Positions 26,189 to 37,904 of a stretch of 64,000 nucleotides of DNA are shown piece by piece. The stretch is from Bombus terrestris (lineage: Eukaryota; Arthropoda; Insecta; Hymenoptera; Apidae): positions 2,975,501 through 3,039,500 of the forward strand of contig NC_063278.1 of NCBI RefSeq assembly GCF_910591885.1, written 5' to 3'. The notes under the pieces are model-generated. The model did no database searches and had not been told where the DNA came from. It worked only from the letters and a program-made list of their open reading frames with translations. The position numbers were made by a program, and so were the translations under genes. Position 1 is the first letter of the stretch. The number at the start of each line of letters is the position of its first letter.

Positions 26189-26974
26189 TCATTCGAATTA
26201 CACTTTCTTTTTCTAGGCCTGTTTATATCATAATTTTAGAACTTGATTGGCTCTGTTAACGAACGATCGAAAAATAGTTTGGAACCTCTGACGTATATGT
26301 ACATACCTTTGCATTTGATCTCGTTTTCATTTGAATCATACTTTTTTCCTGTTTATATTATAATTTTAGAATTTGATTGGCTCTGTTAACGAACGATTAA
26401 AAAATAGTTGGGAAACTCTGACGTGTATGTACATACCTTTGCATTTGATCTCGTTTTCATTCGAATCATACTTTTTTCCTGTTTATATTATAATTTTAGA
26501 ATTTGATTGCTTTTATTAACGAACGATCGACAAATAGTTGGGAAACTCTGACGTGTATGTACATACCTTTGCATTTGATCCCGTTTTCATTCGAATCATA
26601 CTTTTTTCCTGTTTATATTATAATTTTAGAACTTGATTGGCTCTATTAACGAGCAATTGAATTATAGTTTGGAATCTCTTACGTATATGTATATACCTTT
26701 GCATTTGATCTCGTTTTCATTCGAATCATACCTTTTTCCTGTTTATATTATAATTTTACAACTTGATTGGCTCTGTTAACGAACGATCGACAAATAGTTG
26801 GAAAACTCTGACGTGTATGTACATACCTTTGCATTTGATCCCGTTTTCATTCGAATCATACTTTTTTTCTGTTTATATTATAATTTTAGAATTTGATTCC
26901 CTCTATTAACGAACGATCGAAAAATAGTTGGGAAACTCTGGCGTGTATATACATACCTGTGCATTTGATCTCGT
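26189..26974. repeat. 130-bp tandem repeat, about 6 copies
   Basis: gtttatattataatttt recurs at 26221, 26351, 26481, 26611, 26741 and 26871, exactly 130 bp apart. Each unit also contains ctctgacgt-tatgtacatac, gcatttgatc-cgttttcat and tcgaatcatac. The array ends abruptly at ctcgtcaacg. Confidence 0.92.
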
Positions 26975-27835
26975 CAACGCTGTGGGAGTGGCTTTCGCTA
27001 ATTGCTATCGCTCATCAATTACTATCAGATACAGATACGTACTGGGTGAACTGTTTAAATATAAATACAAATCGGATACGAATTGATAGCTCGCCGCTCG
27101 ATCGACGATTCGGAAACTCGCAGATGCCCAAACTGACGATTGTTCTCTTCGATGCATAAACCTGATGTTTCCAATGCCAATACCTCGTACGAGATTTTCT
27201 GCTGTATCCTCCGATGTTGGTTTTTCTCGATAAACCAACTCTTTCGATTCGTGTCACGGATAAAATGCCAAGACAGCGACGTTGGCGAAACGAACTGATC
27301 GCTTGGCATTTCTTTATTTCGTATACTTTGTATCCTGCCTAACATCGTTTTCCTACGTAAATCCTACGTCTCGGATCCACGTCTCAATGCCACGTGCTAA
27401 TTTTTCATTAATCGCCTGTTTGCGATAAACGCGTCGTAACTTCTCTCCGTCCAATTTGTCTCGTCCAATTTCACCACAATTGTACAATCGCTATCGCATA
27501 GCCATCGCCTCTCGTTACGATACCCACGAAATTTCAACAATTTTTTAGATAAAACGTAATACGATATAATTGTAAAAAAAAAAAAAATAAAAAAGAAAGA
27601 AATTCGTAAGCTATAAGAATTGGAATACTCGAACGAGCCACGCTTACTTATTTCTAATGCAACGTATATTATAACGATCGTTGGAGTACAACTCAATTTT
27701 CCATTTCGCAACTACATCCGTAACATCGTTTTTCTAACTCGTTAAAAAAGGCTTGTTTTTGCCGGTCGTCGCCAACAGGCGACCAGTTTTTACGCTCCTG
27801 TACAAAACGACACCTGTCTACCATGCTGTCCGCAG
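26975..27835. other. Upstream region of the moody-type coding start
   Basis: No coding exon seen; a poly(A) run lies at about 27573-27586. The sequence just before the ATG ends ctaccatgctgtccgcag, which resembles a splice acceptor, so this stretch is probably the end of a 5' UTR intron. Confidence 0.45.
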
Positions 27836-30800
27836 ATGGAGTACTGGATGGCGAGCAACGAGACCGGTCACAATGGCACAGAGGAGACAATCCAGGAGGT
27901 CCTCAGGGATCCAGGATCGGCGGTCCTCTTCGTGGGATATCCGCCGTGGCTTTTGCACTTCGCCGCTGGATGTTGCATACTCTTCATGGTCATCGGCATC
28001 CCGGGAAATTTATTCACCATCGTCGCTCTTTTCCGCACCAAAAAGGTCAGCGCTCCGGCGATACGTCTTTTCCGCGTCTTCGTCATCTTTCCTTCAAATT
28101 TTCTATATCTATCGCTATATCTCTTTCATTTATTTCTTCTCTTCTATTTCGTTTTCTAACACGCGCCCAGACACCCGAAGCCTTTGTATTTCATAGCGCT
28201 CGAGTAACACGCGTTTCTATCCTCGACGAACGCGTTCTGTCTATTTCTTCTTCTCTTCTTTCGTTTTTCTTTATTTCCTCGGATACGCTGAAATACTCGA
28301 AGCTTCCGATCGACGCACGTTAGATTATCATCAGCGACGACACCTTTGCAAAGAGGAATTTTATCTCTGTCGCGTAGCTTGTCCGCGAACACGTCGTTTG
28401 TAGGATTCAGCGGAATCGGAAATTTCCTGCGTTGCGATCCAACGACGCGTTGGCGAAAGCTGTGACACGTATCTAAGAGATTTACAAACGAGCTTGCGCG
28501 TAAGTCGAGCAAACGTGGATACGTCGTGGCGAAAAAAATGTCGCGCGACGAATCTGTCACGAATGGAACGAAATATACTCGGCGGCGTTGCGGTTACTTG
28601 AATTTCTAGTTACTCGTAGCATGCTAAGTGGTATTTGCTTGTACACCGACTAGGTCAATAAGTGGTTCACCTCGAATCTCGTTTCAAGACAATAGGAAAA
28701 AGTAAAAGTGACGTAAGGAATGGTTAAAAGCTGGCGTAAGTAAATTAGCATACAGGAGTGAAGCGAATCTTGGAACAAATCACGATGGAATTGTAATTAT
28801 GAGAAAATATTCAGCGACGATTTATTGTTTTTATTCGCCTGTGTATTCCTCGCTTCGTCGTGTTAATAAACGGCCGAACCAGTGGCAAATAAAAATGAAG
28901 GTTTCTTCGATTCGAAAGGTTTCCCTTTAAAGTTGCGTTATGATTCGTGAAAAATTCAGCAATTTACGTTCTCTTCTTTTAGGTTTCGCGATCCGGTCGA
29001 AGCTTGCCAATTGTAAGAAAACTCGATAGGTCTCGCGAAACGCAGGCAACGTTTATGCGACGAGATGTTTTTGACAACACCGAGACTTATCGAATTTATG
29101 GGCATTCGCTGGGTTTGCGTGTAATTTACAAACGCGCCAACATTTATCTGTTAAGAAAGTATATTTACCAAGTTGACGCGATCACCGAGATAACGCGTTT
29201 CCACGCTATGATAACTTGCCTCTGGGTCGCTATAAACGTCGCTCTTCCGGTTCGTTCGACTTGCAGCGTGTCGCGCAAAGGTCTCAAAACTCCGCACGTT
29301 TCTAGCCGCGTAACGACCACCAAATACATTCTCTGATCTATTCTCTTGTTATATTAAATATTATTAGAGGAATATCGCGGAACACGTTGTCGGTTTACCT
29401 AAAACCAACGAAGAGCGGCAGACAGGCGAAAGAAAGAAGAACGATAGAAAAATAAGAACCGAGTTTGTCAGAGAATTAATTAATCAAATGGAAGAATGAT
29501 TTTCCAAATCAGACGATATTTTCTGTGAGATTTATCTCATGGTCGGATTAAACGACCGATATATCGAGAATTTCTTTCTAAAGTTCTATTGGGTTGGCAA
29601 TTAAGTGATTGCGGATTTTGTTATTAACTGCCATTGACAAAATCCGCAATCACTTAGTTGCCAACCCAAATAGTCCATTTTTATTTCGCCGTTCGTTATC
29701 CTGACCGAATCGTCGTATCGTAGAGGACCCAAGACTTTCGCGTAATGCACACGCAGAAAAGGATTTCCGAATTGACGACGCGCACGCGGCTTCTGACTTT
29801 TAGCGTATTATGAAACTTTTGCCTCGATCCTGTACCAAGAAAAACCATTATCCGTGATTCAGACTATCGCGAGTAAAACAAAGCGGCGGATGAGTCGATG
29901 GAATTATCGATTTCACGAGAATTATCGTGACACTGTAAATTATTATCATTACCGTCATTTGCCATTAGTAAATATATCTTTAATAATAAGTTTATATGTT
30001 TATATTGCACGATAATTCCTACTTTGTACCTACTTACGATTTGCAATATGTAGTTGTACATTTAACTACGATTATGCACAACTGTGTGTATGTACAGTAT
30101 GTACAGTTATTCTCTACGATCGAATTTACGCTTGATACATAATTAAATTAACATTTCCTTTAATTACCATTGTTCGCAGTTAAGAAACGCCACCGCGATC
30201 TTCATAATGAATCTGTCACTTTCGGATTTGATGTTCTGTTGCTTCAATCTTCCTCTTGCCACGTCAACCTTCTGGCATAGTTCCTGGCGACACGGTCCGC
30301 TTCTGTGTCAACTGTTTCCTTTGTTAAGATACGGCTTGGTAGCAGTAAGCCTGTTTTCCATATTAGCGATCACGATCAATCGTTACGTTATGATAGGCCA
30401 TCCTAGATTTTATCCCAGGTAAGTAAACCAAGTATTTTTGCGATGTTTCTACTCGCCGGTTACGCGTCGCTATCTTTTTCCAAAGCTTTTTGAAAAAAAA
30501 AGTACGCGTGACTGTTGTGACATAGAATTAACCCTTTGAGTGCTGTGGGCGCATATAGGTGTCTGGCTAAAGCTATCGGTGCGGACTAAGGACGTATATA
30601 TGCGCTTTCTGTAAGTGCCCGGCATGGACTAAGGACGCATGTATGGGTTTTTCAATTTTTCCGAACAGAAGTAATACTGTTACGTTTATGTGAAATAAAT
30701 ATAAATGCATTGCTTACGGCAGTGAACGAATGCCAATAGTGGCTCGTTATCGTTGAAGCGGTCACCACTTGTAAGAAAACTCTACATCTGGTCTTTTTAG

Positions 30801-33800
30801 TTTTCTCAAGCACTGAATTTTTCACACACAACTAAATTATTAACTCGCGTTATATTTACTAAATTTAGTTTTCTAGTTTATTACCCAAATTCTAGTTAAC
30901 TGTAAATTTCAATGTTTATAATAAATTAATTTATTAAATATATAAATAAATTATATGATATAAATAAACTAATATGATTAATAAATTATATGATATAAAT
31001 AAATTATATATATGAATAAATTAATTTATAATAAATTAAAAATAGCTAAAAAATAACGCTCTTGAATCGTTTAATCTCGTGCAAAAGAATTTACACACAA
31101 CTAAATTATTAACTCGCGTTATATCTACTAAATTTAGTTTTCTAGTTTATTGTTTTCTAGTTTATTACCCAAATTCTAGTTAACTGTAAATTTCAATGTT
31201 TATAATAAATTAATTTATTAAATATATAAATAAATTATATGATATAAATAAATTAATATGATATGAATAAATTAATTTATAATAAATTAAAAATAGCTAA
31301 AAAATAACGCTCCTGAATCGTTTAATCTCGTGCAAAAGAATTTACACACAACTAAATTATTAACTCGCGTTATATCTACTAAATTTAGTTTTCTAGTTTA
31401 TTGTTTTCTAGTTTATTACCCAAATTCTAGTTAACTGTAAATTTCAATGTTTATAATAAATTAATTTATTAAATATATAAATAAATTATATGATATAAAT
31501 AAATTAATATGATTAATAAATTATATGATATAAATAAATTAATTTATAATAAATTAAAAATAGCTAAAAAATAACGCTCTTGAATCGTTTAATCTCGTGC
31601 AAAAGAATTTACACACAACTAAATTATTAACTCGCGTTATATCTACTAAATTTAGTTTTCTAGTTTATTGTTTTCTAGTTTATTACCCAAATTCTAGTTA
31701 ACTGTAAATTTCAATGTTTATAATAAATAATTAAAAATAGCTAAAAAATAACGCTCTTGAATCGTTTAATCTCGTGCAAAAGAATTACTATGACTTATTA
31801 CGATTTGCGCTTTGAATAGTCAATCGACAGAGTTCAATCTAACGAAAAAGTATTCCGTCCACAGCGATCGTCAGCGCTAGACGCGCGCCGTCCGTACGGA
31901 CGGCATAGGCCGCGAGTATTCAGCACTCAAAGGGTTTTAACACTGGAACCAGCACAGAGTCAAATTGACCGGTTTTACAATTTTATTTTAAAATTCCCAC
32001 TTCGTGTTACATGTTTTTCCGCAATAATGAAACGACTTTCGCAACAATAATTGAAAGAATAATATAATGAATTTTATTTTCTTTTTTACGTATTCAAACT
32101 GAAAATAATTTTGTATCGAGGCTACTTGTACAACATCGGTGAAAATGACTGGTACTTGTCAAAGTGTAAAAGGGTCCTGCAATCTGTTTATCGAACCTCG
32201 ATTAACCAGTTTCCTCGTTTTGTACAACTCGCCACGCGTTTTTCAAATTTTTACCGCGTATCATTCGATACGATGATATCAGCTATCAGGAAAATTCCGG
32301 ATCGATCGCTAGATCGCTAGATGCTAACGCTAGAAATACCACAGCGGTCGAAATGACCGGCTCTGCGATTTTATAAACGTGTCAACCCTCGTTTAGGGAT
32401 CCCAGATGGATCAACAATACGAAAAATGTACTACATAAGATGGAATTGTTTTTGTGAGAAAGTAATAAATCGATAAATATAAAAATATTCTATTATTAGG
32501 TATTTTTTAAAGACCAGTCATTTTCACTGGTCTTGGTAGAAATAGCTTCGTCTTAACTATCGGTAGTTCTGCTGTTGAGTCGCGACGAAACGACAATTTT
32601 CTTATTTCGTGATTTTATTATTGCAACTTACTGCCATTACTAAATTGCAATTTAAAGAGCAACTATTGGCTTGTCCGGAAAGTGTCTTTCTCTTACAGAC
32701 GCGTCTTCTACGACGATACATCTTTGTACAAAGTCGTGAAAATTAATCTGTCGAACGTTGTGATCTTTATTTTCATAGAACAAAATGGATCATACGTAAT
32801 TCGATAAAATAATATAAAACAAGAATGTTGCGCATCCATCGTTTCCTTCGACCTAATGTTAGGTCGTCCGAAAAGTTTCTTTCAGACGCCCAATGTTTTT
32901 CGTTTGTTACCAGTTTATTGAATTATGCACGAACATAATAATAATAGAAATAGTACGAAATGGATCGTACCTAATTCGATAAAATAATATAAAACAGAAA
33001 TCGTTGTTCATCTATTATCACCTCACGGAACGAAAGAAACTTTTCGGACGACCTAATGCTTTCTACGCGCGACGAGTATACTCGTCGTAGCGCAAAATAT
33101 CGCTGTTTCTTCACCACCGGTGTACTCGTCCGAAACAGCAAACCGGTTAACCATCGCAAATCATGCGAACGCGAAAGAAAATTGCCTATTTGGATTTTGT
33201 AATTTTGCTGATAGCGTAAGCCACGACTTGGTCGTTCAACGTGAGACGCTCGTAGCGCGGTATAAATCAACTCCATCCGCAATGAAACTGAGTTACAGTA
33301 GACTAAACACGCGCGTTTCACCCTAATCGACCGTGCGTACGTATCAGTACACGTATATTCGCCTATACAAATATATTCGTCGGATCGTCAATTATTCTTT
33401 CGCGTTTGAATTATTTGCAAAATCGAATTATTATCCAGTTCGACAGCATGCGGATAATTTTGTTTCGCCATGGACGATGCTTCTGCAAATATTTGCGAAT
33501 ATTCTCAGGCCCCCTGTCTTACCTGTTTTCAGGATATACAAATCGAGATACATAACACCGATGATTTTAAGTACGTGGATGATCGCATTCGGTGCCCTGG
33601 TCGTTACGTGGTTTGGGAACTGGGGTCGCTTCGGACTGGACGTCGCCATTGGTTCTTGTTCCATCCTGCCGGACGTAAATGGTCGAAGTCCAAAGGAGTT
33701 CCTCTTCGTCGTTGCCTTCTTGATTCCTTGTATCGCGATCGTCGTTTGCTACGCGAGAATCTTCTACATCGTTCGGAAAACCGCTTGCAAAAGTAGAAAT

Positions 33801-34989
33801 CGGAACGTAAATGCCGGCACGGACGCTGTTGAAAGCAACCACGAGGTAAGCGTAACGCGCAACGGCGGGTCGACGTCGTAGGTCCTCGTCGGTTAAAAAC
33901 CTGCAAATCGTCTTCCCTGTCAGCGCCTACGTTTTTTCGTAAAGCATCGATTTCGCGAAACTGTAGGAACAGCGGGTGATCGTCGTTCTTTGCTTCGTTC
34001 GGTTACAGAGACGATCCGTATCACCGAGGATCCAGGAGGAAGAACTGTCGGTGGTGGGTTCGAGCTGCGCGGCGAGCGTACTTTGCGCCAACTTCTCCTC
34101 CAAGTGCACCGTAACTTCGCCAAACCGGCTCAACTGCTCCAGTACGCCTTCGAGATCGGCGATCGAAGAATCCTTGTCCGAGCAACTTTCGTGGGAACAG
34201 AATTCGGCCGGGTCCGAGGAAGAGGACGACGAGGACGACGACGAGGAAGGCGAGAACGAAGAGGAGAGGACGCGGCAAAGGAGGAAGCAGAAGCAAAAAT
34301 GGAAGAGGAAGCGGAAAACGACGAGCCAGAAACTCGTCGACGACTGTGATAGAGCGAAGCCTAGCTTCGAAATAAAGATAGACGATATACCATACGTGGA
34401 CGATCTGGACGCGGCTGACACCGTTCTCGCGAATGACCGAATTAAGATCAAAGAATCGGCTGAGAAAGCTTCCGCGAACGCTCGAAATAAATTGGAGAGA
34501 ATGACTAGCAGAGCCTCGTTCGTCATCGAGTCGGCTCTTTGGGTACAGAGATTCAACTCCAGAGCGTCTATGGACGGCGACCGGTTGGACAGCTCGAGGT
34601 CGAACACGCCGGATCGATCGGCCAACAGCAGGAGGAGACCGACGATGACTCGCAGAGAGTCGAGATTTAGAAGCGTCCGAAAATTCCGCAATTCCGATGG
34701 CCCGCCGAGGATGAGCAACAAAGACAAAAAACTGCTGAAGATGATTCTGGTGATATTTTCGTCGTTTCTCGTTTGTTACTTGCCGATCACCGTTACGAAG
34801 ACCTTCAAGGATGCGATCGATTGGAGAGGCTTGAATATCGCCAGTTACATTTTGATCTACTTGACTACGTGTATCAATCCTGTGGTTTACGTGGTGATGA
34901 GCTCCGAGTATAGAAGCGCGTACAAAAATCTGTTGCTCTGTAGAAACGATTCCGGGGTGAAGAACGGAACCAGGAGGTCACCGGGATGA
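27836..34989 (+). CDS. moody: moody-type GPCR with long charged third intracellular loop, 4 coding exons
   Basis: Class A GPCR of 580 aa. Exons 27836-28045, 30180-30418, 33533-33845 and 34009-34989 (TGA) join by GT-AG introns in phase and total 1743 nt. The ATG follows directly after an acceptor-like tccgcag, so an upstream untranslated exon is likely. N-terminal NET and NGT sites suggest glycosylation. TM1 is about 41-66, TM2 76-97, TM3 111-135 ending in NRY (137-139), TM4 159-175, TM5 204-225, TM6 497-518, TM7 529-551 with NPVVY (544-548). C113 and C192 could form the usual extracellular disulphide. The third intracellular loop is about 268 aa, with an acidic run (323-341) followed at once by a basic run (341-357) and later RS-rich segments. 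The C-tail is only about 29 aa. In Drosophila, moody acts in surface glia to seal the blood-brain barrier. It is a close relative of the minus-strand Tre1-type gene; the moody assignment rests on loop length and similarity from memory. Confidence 0.88.
29587..29672. mobile_element. 86-bp mariner-end hairpin MITE
   Basis: It consists of little more than two facing mariner terminal repeats: tattgggttggcaattaag ... cttagttgccaacccaaata, with an eleven-base centre. It lies in intron 1 of the moody-type gene. The same end sequence recurs at 11.88, 13.96, 14.36 and 47.78 kb. Confidence 0.8.
30532..31934. mobile_element. TTAA-type (piggyBac-like) non-autonomous element, copy B
   Basis: Ends CCCTTTGAGTGCTG and CAGCACTCAAAGGG are perfect 14-bp inverted repeats, and the left flank is TTAA (30528-30531). 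It is homologous to copy A at 2252-3357 but lacks A's nested insertion; instead its AT-rich interior is expanded in tandem. It sits in intron 2 of the moody-type gene. No transposase frame is present. Confidence 0.75.
30822..31800. repeat. Internal tandem expansion, four copies of ~245-270 bp
   Basis: The block acacaactaaattattaact, tagttttctagtttatt, gttaactgtaaatttcaatg, ctaaaaaataacgctc, tttaatctcgtgcaaaagaa starts at about 30823, 31093, 31342 and 31611. Copy lengths differ mainly in the number of ataaatta-type units. Confidence 0.85.
31941..32576 (+). mobile_element. TTAA-flanked ~635-bp MITE, copy D
   Basis: It begins immediately after a TTAA (31937-31940) at the right edge of element B, and its right end is cggtagttctgctgttga. 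It is nearly identical in inverse orientation to 43942-44576. It contains repeated ccagtcattttcactgg-type palindromes. The roughly 70-codon frame conserved between the copies is a consequence of high DNA identity, not a gene. Confidence 0.75.
32668..32856. mobile_element. Degenerate mariner-type MITE
   Basis: It starts ggcttgtccggaaagtgtct and ends near cgacctaa. Its body matches the fragment at 4453-4628 and partly the element that follows it at 32860. It lies in intron 3 of the moody-type gene. Confidence 0.5.
32860..33056. mobile_element. 197-bp mariner-type MITE
   Basis: Clear terminal inverted repeats: taggtcgtccgaaaagtttc at the left and gaaacttttcggacgaccta at the right. The body is non-coding and shared with 15262-15482. 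It is inserted next to a related older copy. Confidence 0.8.
33060..33150. mobile_element. Short relative of the 7251-7483 palindromic MITE
   Basis: It contains the palindrome GACGAGTATACTCGTC (33071-33086) and the right-end motif actcgtccgaaacagc also seen at 7461-7477. It is shorter and less symmetrical. Confidence 0.45.
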
Positions 34990-37836
34990 AGAAGAGGGTT
35001 CGCCAGTTTGCTCGTGGGCGTGTACGAGCTGGATTTTATAGCTGGTTTCAGCGACGGACTTGCATCGTGGATTGGACGCGGATGTTTGTGCGCTTGGATT
35101 ATATAAGATATAGAGATAAACTGGCGCGGAATCGTAGGAAGCAAAATGTGCTTTAACGATGCGGTATTTGCTGTTTAGCTACCTGTAATTAGGACATTTT
35201 TACAGTACGCGTGTACGAGCAGCTAATGGATTATGTTGGCCAATTAACGTTAATTTATAAGGCGACGTGCAGGAAATTTCTTTCGGTTAAATTTATAATC
35301 GTCGTTTTCACTGTTATGTTATTGCAAGCTGAGATTTTTAAGAAAAGAGCGACTCGAGAGGAGTTTACGTGGCTTCGAGAAACGCGTTCGACGACGAAAA
35401 GAATGTCCCTCTGAAGTCGTGTTGTTGATCGCTTCGTAGTTATCGATACCTCTTGCACCAAGATATCCGTCTCTTTATAGCTTAATTACGATTCGACGTG
35501 GCGATTAGAATTTCATGACTCGAATTGACGCGGAAGAAAAAGGTGAATTTCAATCGCGCAAGAATGGTAAATCGATTCATGTCCATTTGCTATAAAAATA
35601 TACGCATTCGCGTAAATATCCGCGCTCTCACTATGGAAATGTAAACTGAAATAGACGAATGTTTACGCGCTGTATAATTTAGCACGTTTGTTATAAACGT
35701 TGCGTAAATATTGATTATGTCGATCGAAGATTAAAGCAACATTTCACTCATCGAGACATTTACAAACAAGAAGATAGAAGAAGAAACTATCTCGTTTACC
35801 TATTTTTATTAAAAGCATATTCAGAAAATTGTTCGCAATTTGTAGTGGAATTTCATTAGCGGAGAACGTACGTCAATCGATTGGTAGAATCAATGAAACG
35901 GTAACAAATCATTAACGAGATTTCAACCTTTAAGCGCGTTAGAATTAGATATTATGCTCAATAACTATGTTTTATAAGACGATACATCGTGATAACTTGG
36001 TGTCGTTTCTTCGTATTATAATTTATAGTTCGCAATTCTGTAGCAAATACCACAACGTTCGTTGCAACGATAATCATATTTACTTCTGAATCGTGAATTT
36101 TATATTTTTATCGCGAAATGAATATCGTTAGCAAAAGCAAAAGCGTATTTGCCGAAGGTATGACAAATTAGTTCCGAAGATTTCGATATTTAACGAATAA
36201 CAATTATCCGAAGATACCACGTTAGAAAATATTATTTATTTATCGTTACGGTTCGATCTACGCTTCGATTACATTTCAAAGTAACGTAACGTTCAGAACT
36301 AAGCGAGAGGTTCAAAGGAAACACGGTACAGGTGCCGAGATGTTCGATTTGAGAAAATCGTGAATAAAATTAATCCCCAACCGAGGAGATCTCTGTGTGT
36401 CTCTAAACATCGAAACGCAAATATTCGAGGATTTATGCTATGTCCTGCCTGCCGTTTGCAGAGAAATACGCTCTCTCGTTTTCAACCCATCTAATGATAA
36501 GAGAAACGCACAAATTTAACAACAATACATTTGTATATTACGTTCGATATCGCAATGTGTGGACATTTCGTTCGTGTTATAATAGACTGCGAGAGATCGT
36601 TAAAATAATCTTTAAGAATTAACGCATTAAGAGCTTAGGAAATTGAACTAAATATAATTACGCACACGGTGAAACACCGCACGAAAGTTATTGCTAAAAG
36701 AAAATTGACTTGACTAAGATAATTATCAATTTTTATAAAAAAAAGAAAAAAAATGAATGCGCTGATCTGTTCGCATAAATTACACGTTTAAAGCGTTTGC
36801 GACTTGTACATACACAATATACAGGACTGCTATAGAAAGTCATACAAGTAGATCATAATATTGTCCACTAGAAATGTTTTTAATATTCATGTGCAATGTA
36901 GAAAAATATATAAGAGTGATACGTTACATTAAATGTATGTTATATCGTATATTAATTGTAATACTATCAGGATATAAGTAAGTACATGATACGTATAAGA
37001 ATTTTTATAAAGAATCGTTTGTCGTTGGTTGCAATTTCGTGAGAATTTTTTACCTCGTAAAAATACACGAAGAAAAGTACGTATATAGGTACTCGGAGAA
37101 ACGTGTTTTAACAGAAACTTACGTCAAGCTTTTCGAATTAAAGGTAATTGAATAAAATAGCTGTATATACGCTCGTTCTAAAGACATTAATGTATAAGAG
37201 CCGGGACTAAAAATCGAGTCTCTTACGTTCGATCGAAATATATAACATTTCCAGTCGGCAATGGTTACCGTTTGTCTCTATACGATGTAACAAAGTCATT
37301 CGTAAACCTATTTATCTCGTGATTTATAGCTTACTCTAATACTCTCTGCAACAGATTGAGCAATTTTGAAGTACACGTTGTAAATTGCGACTGGACGATC
37401 GCGTTTCGTTGGTTTCGCCTTAATCGATTACAACTGCACTTATCAGAATTAGTGGCAAAAGGTAACTACTATCAATACACTCGTTACGGAATTGTCTGGC
37501 AATACGTTAACATTATTGTACGCTGTGGTCACAAGATTTATAACTAAGAGAGGGAAAAGAATGATATTAAATATATATCATACGTAAAAACAAAACGTCC
37601 TCGATTAATACACGATCTACAACTTCTGTACACTTCCTGAGTTTCATTAGAGTTACGTTAATATTATTAGCGAATTTGTACAAGTGACGAGTGACGAGTG
37701 ACGAGTATCAATGCTTTCTCTTTTCCTATCATCTGTCGTCTATGTAAAACGGACAAAACCGACTTCTTAATCTTGATATTAAAACGTTATCGCACGATGG
37801 AAATTTCGTCTAATTAACGCGAACGTTGATTTTTCA
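34990..37836. other. Convergent intergenic region between moody and SNMP1
   Basis: No gene seen. It is AT-rich and should contain the 3' UTR of the moody-type gene. A small triplicated gtgacgagt lies at about 37684-37708. Confidence 0.5.
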
Positions 37837-37842
37837 TTTATT
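37837..37842 (-). terminator. Candidate poly(A) signal of SNMP1
   Basis: The minus strand reads AATAAA about 63 nt after the SNMP1 stop codon, at a typical distance for a short 3' UTR. This is motif evidence only; the hexamer is common in AT-rich DNA. Confidence 0.4.
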
Positions 37843-37904
37843 CGACAAATTCTCTTTCGACTATACAAAGATCGTAGAGCTTGGAGATACGACTGACTAA
37901 TAAA

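Noticed and set aside
27823..28323. 166-codon frame overlapping the first moody exon
   Set aside because: It is a different reading frame from the receptor and runs straight through the donor at 28046 into the intron.
32111..32320. Similar ~70-codon frames at 32111-32320 and 44417-44196
   Set aside because: They lie within the two near-identical MITE copies C and D; identity of DNA explains the conserved frame.
33927..34727. 266-codon minus-strand open frame, serine-rich
   Set aside because: Antisense of the charged loop exon of the moody-type gene; it has no independent motif.
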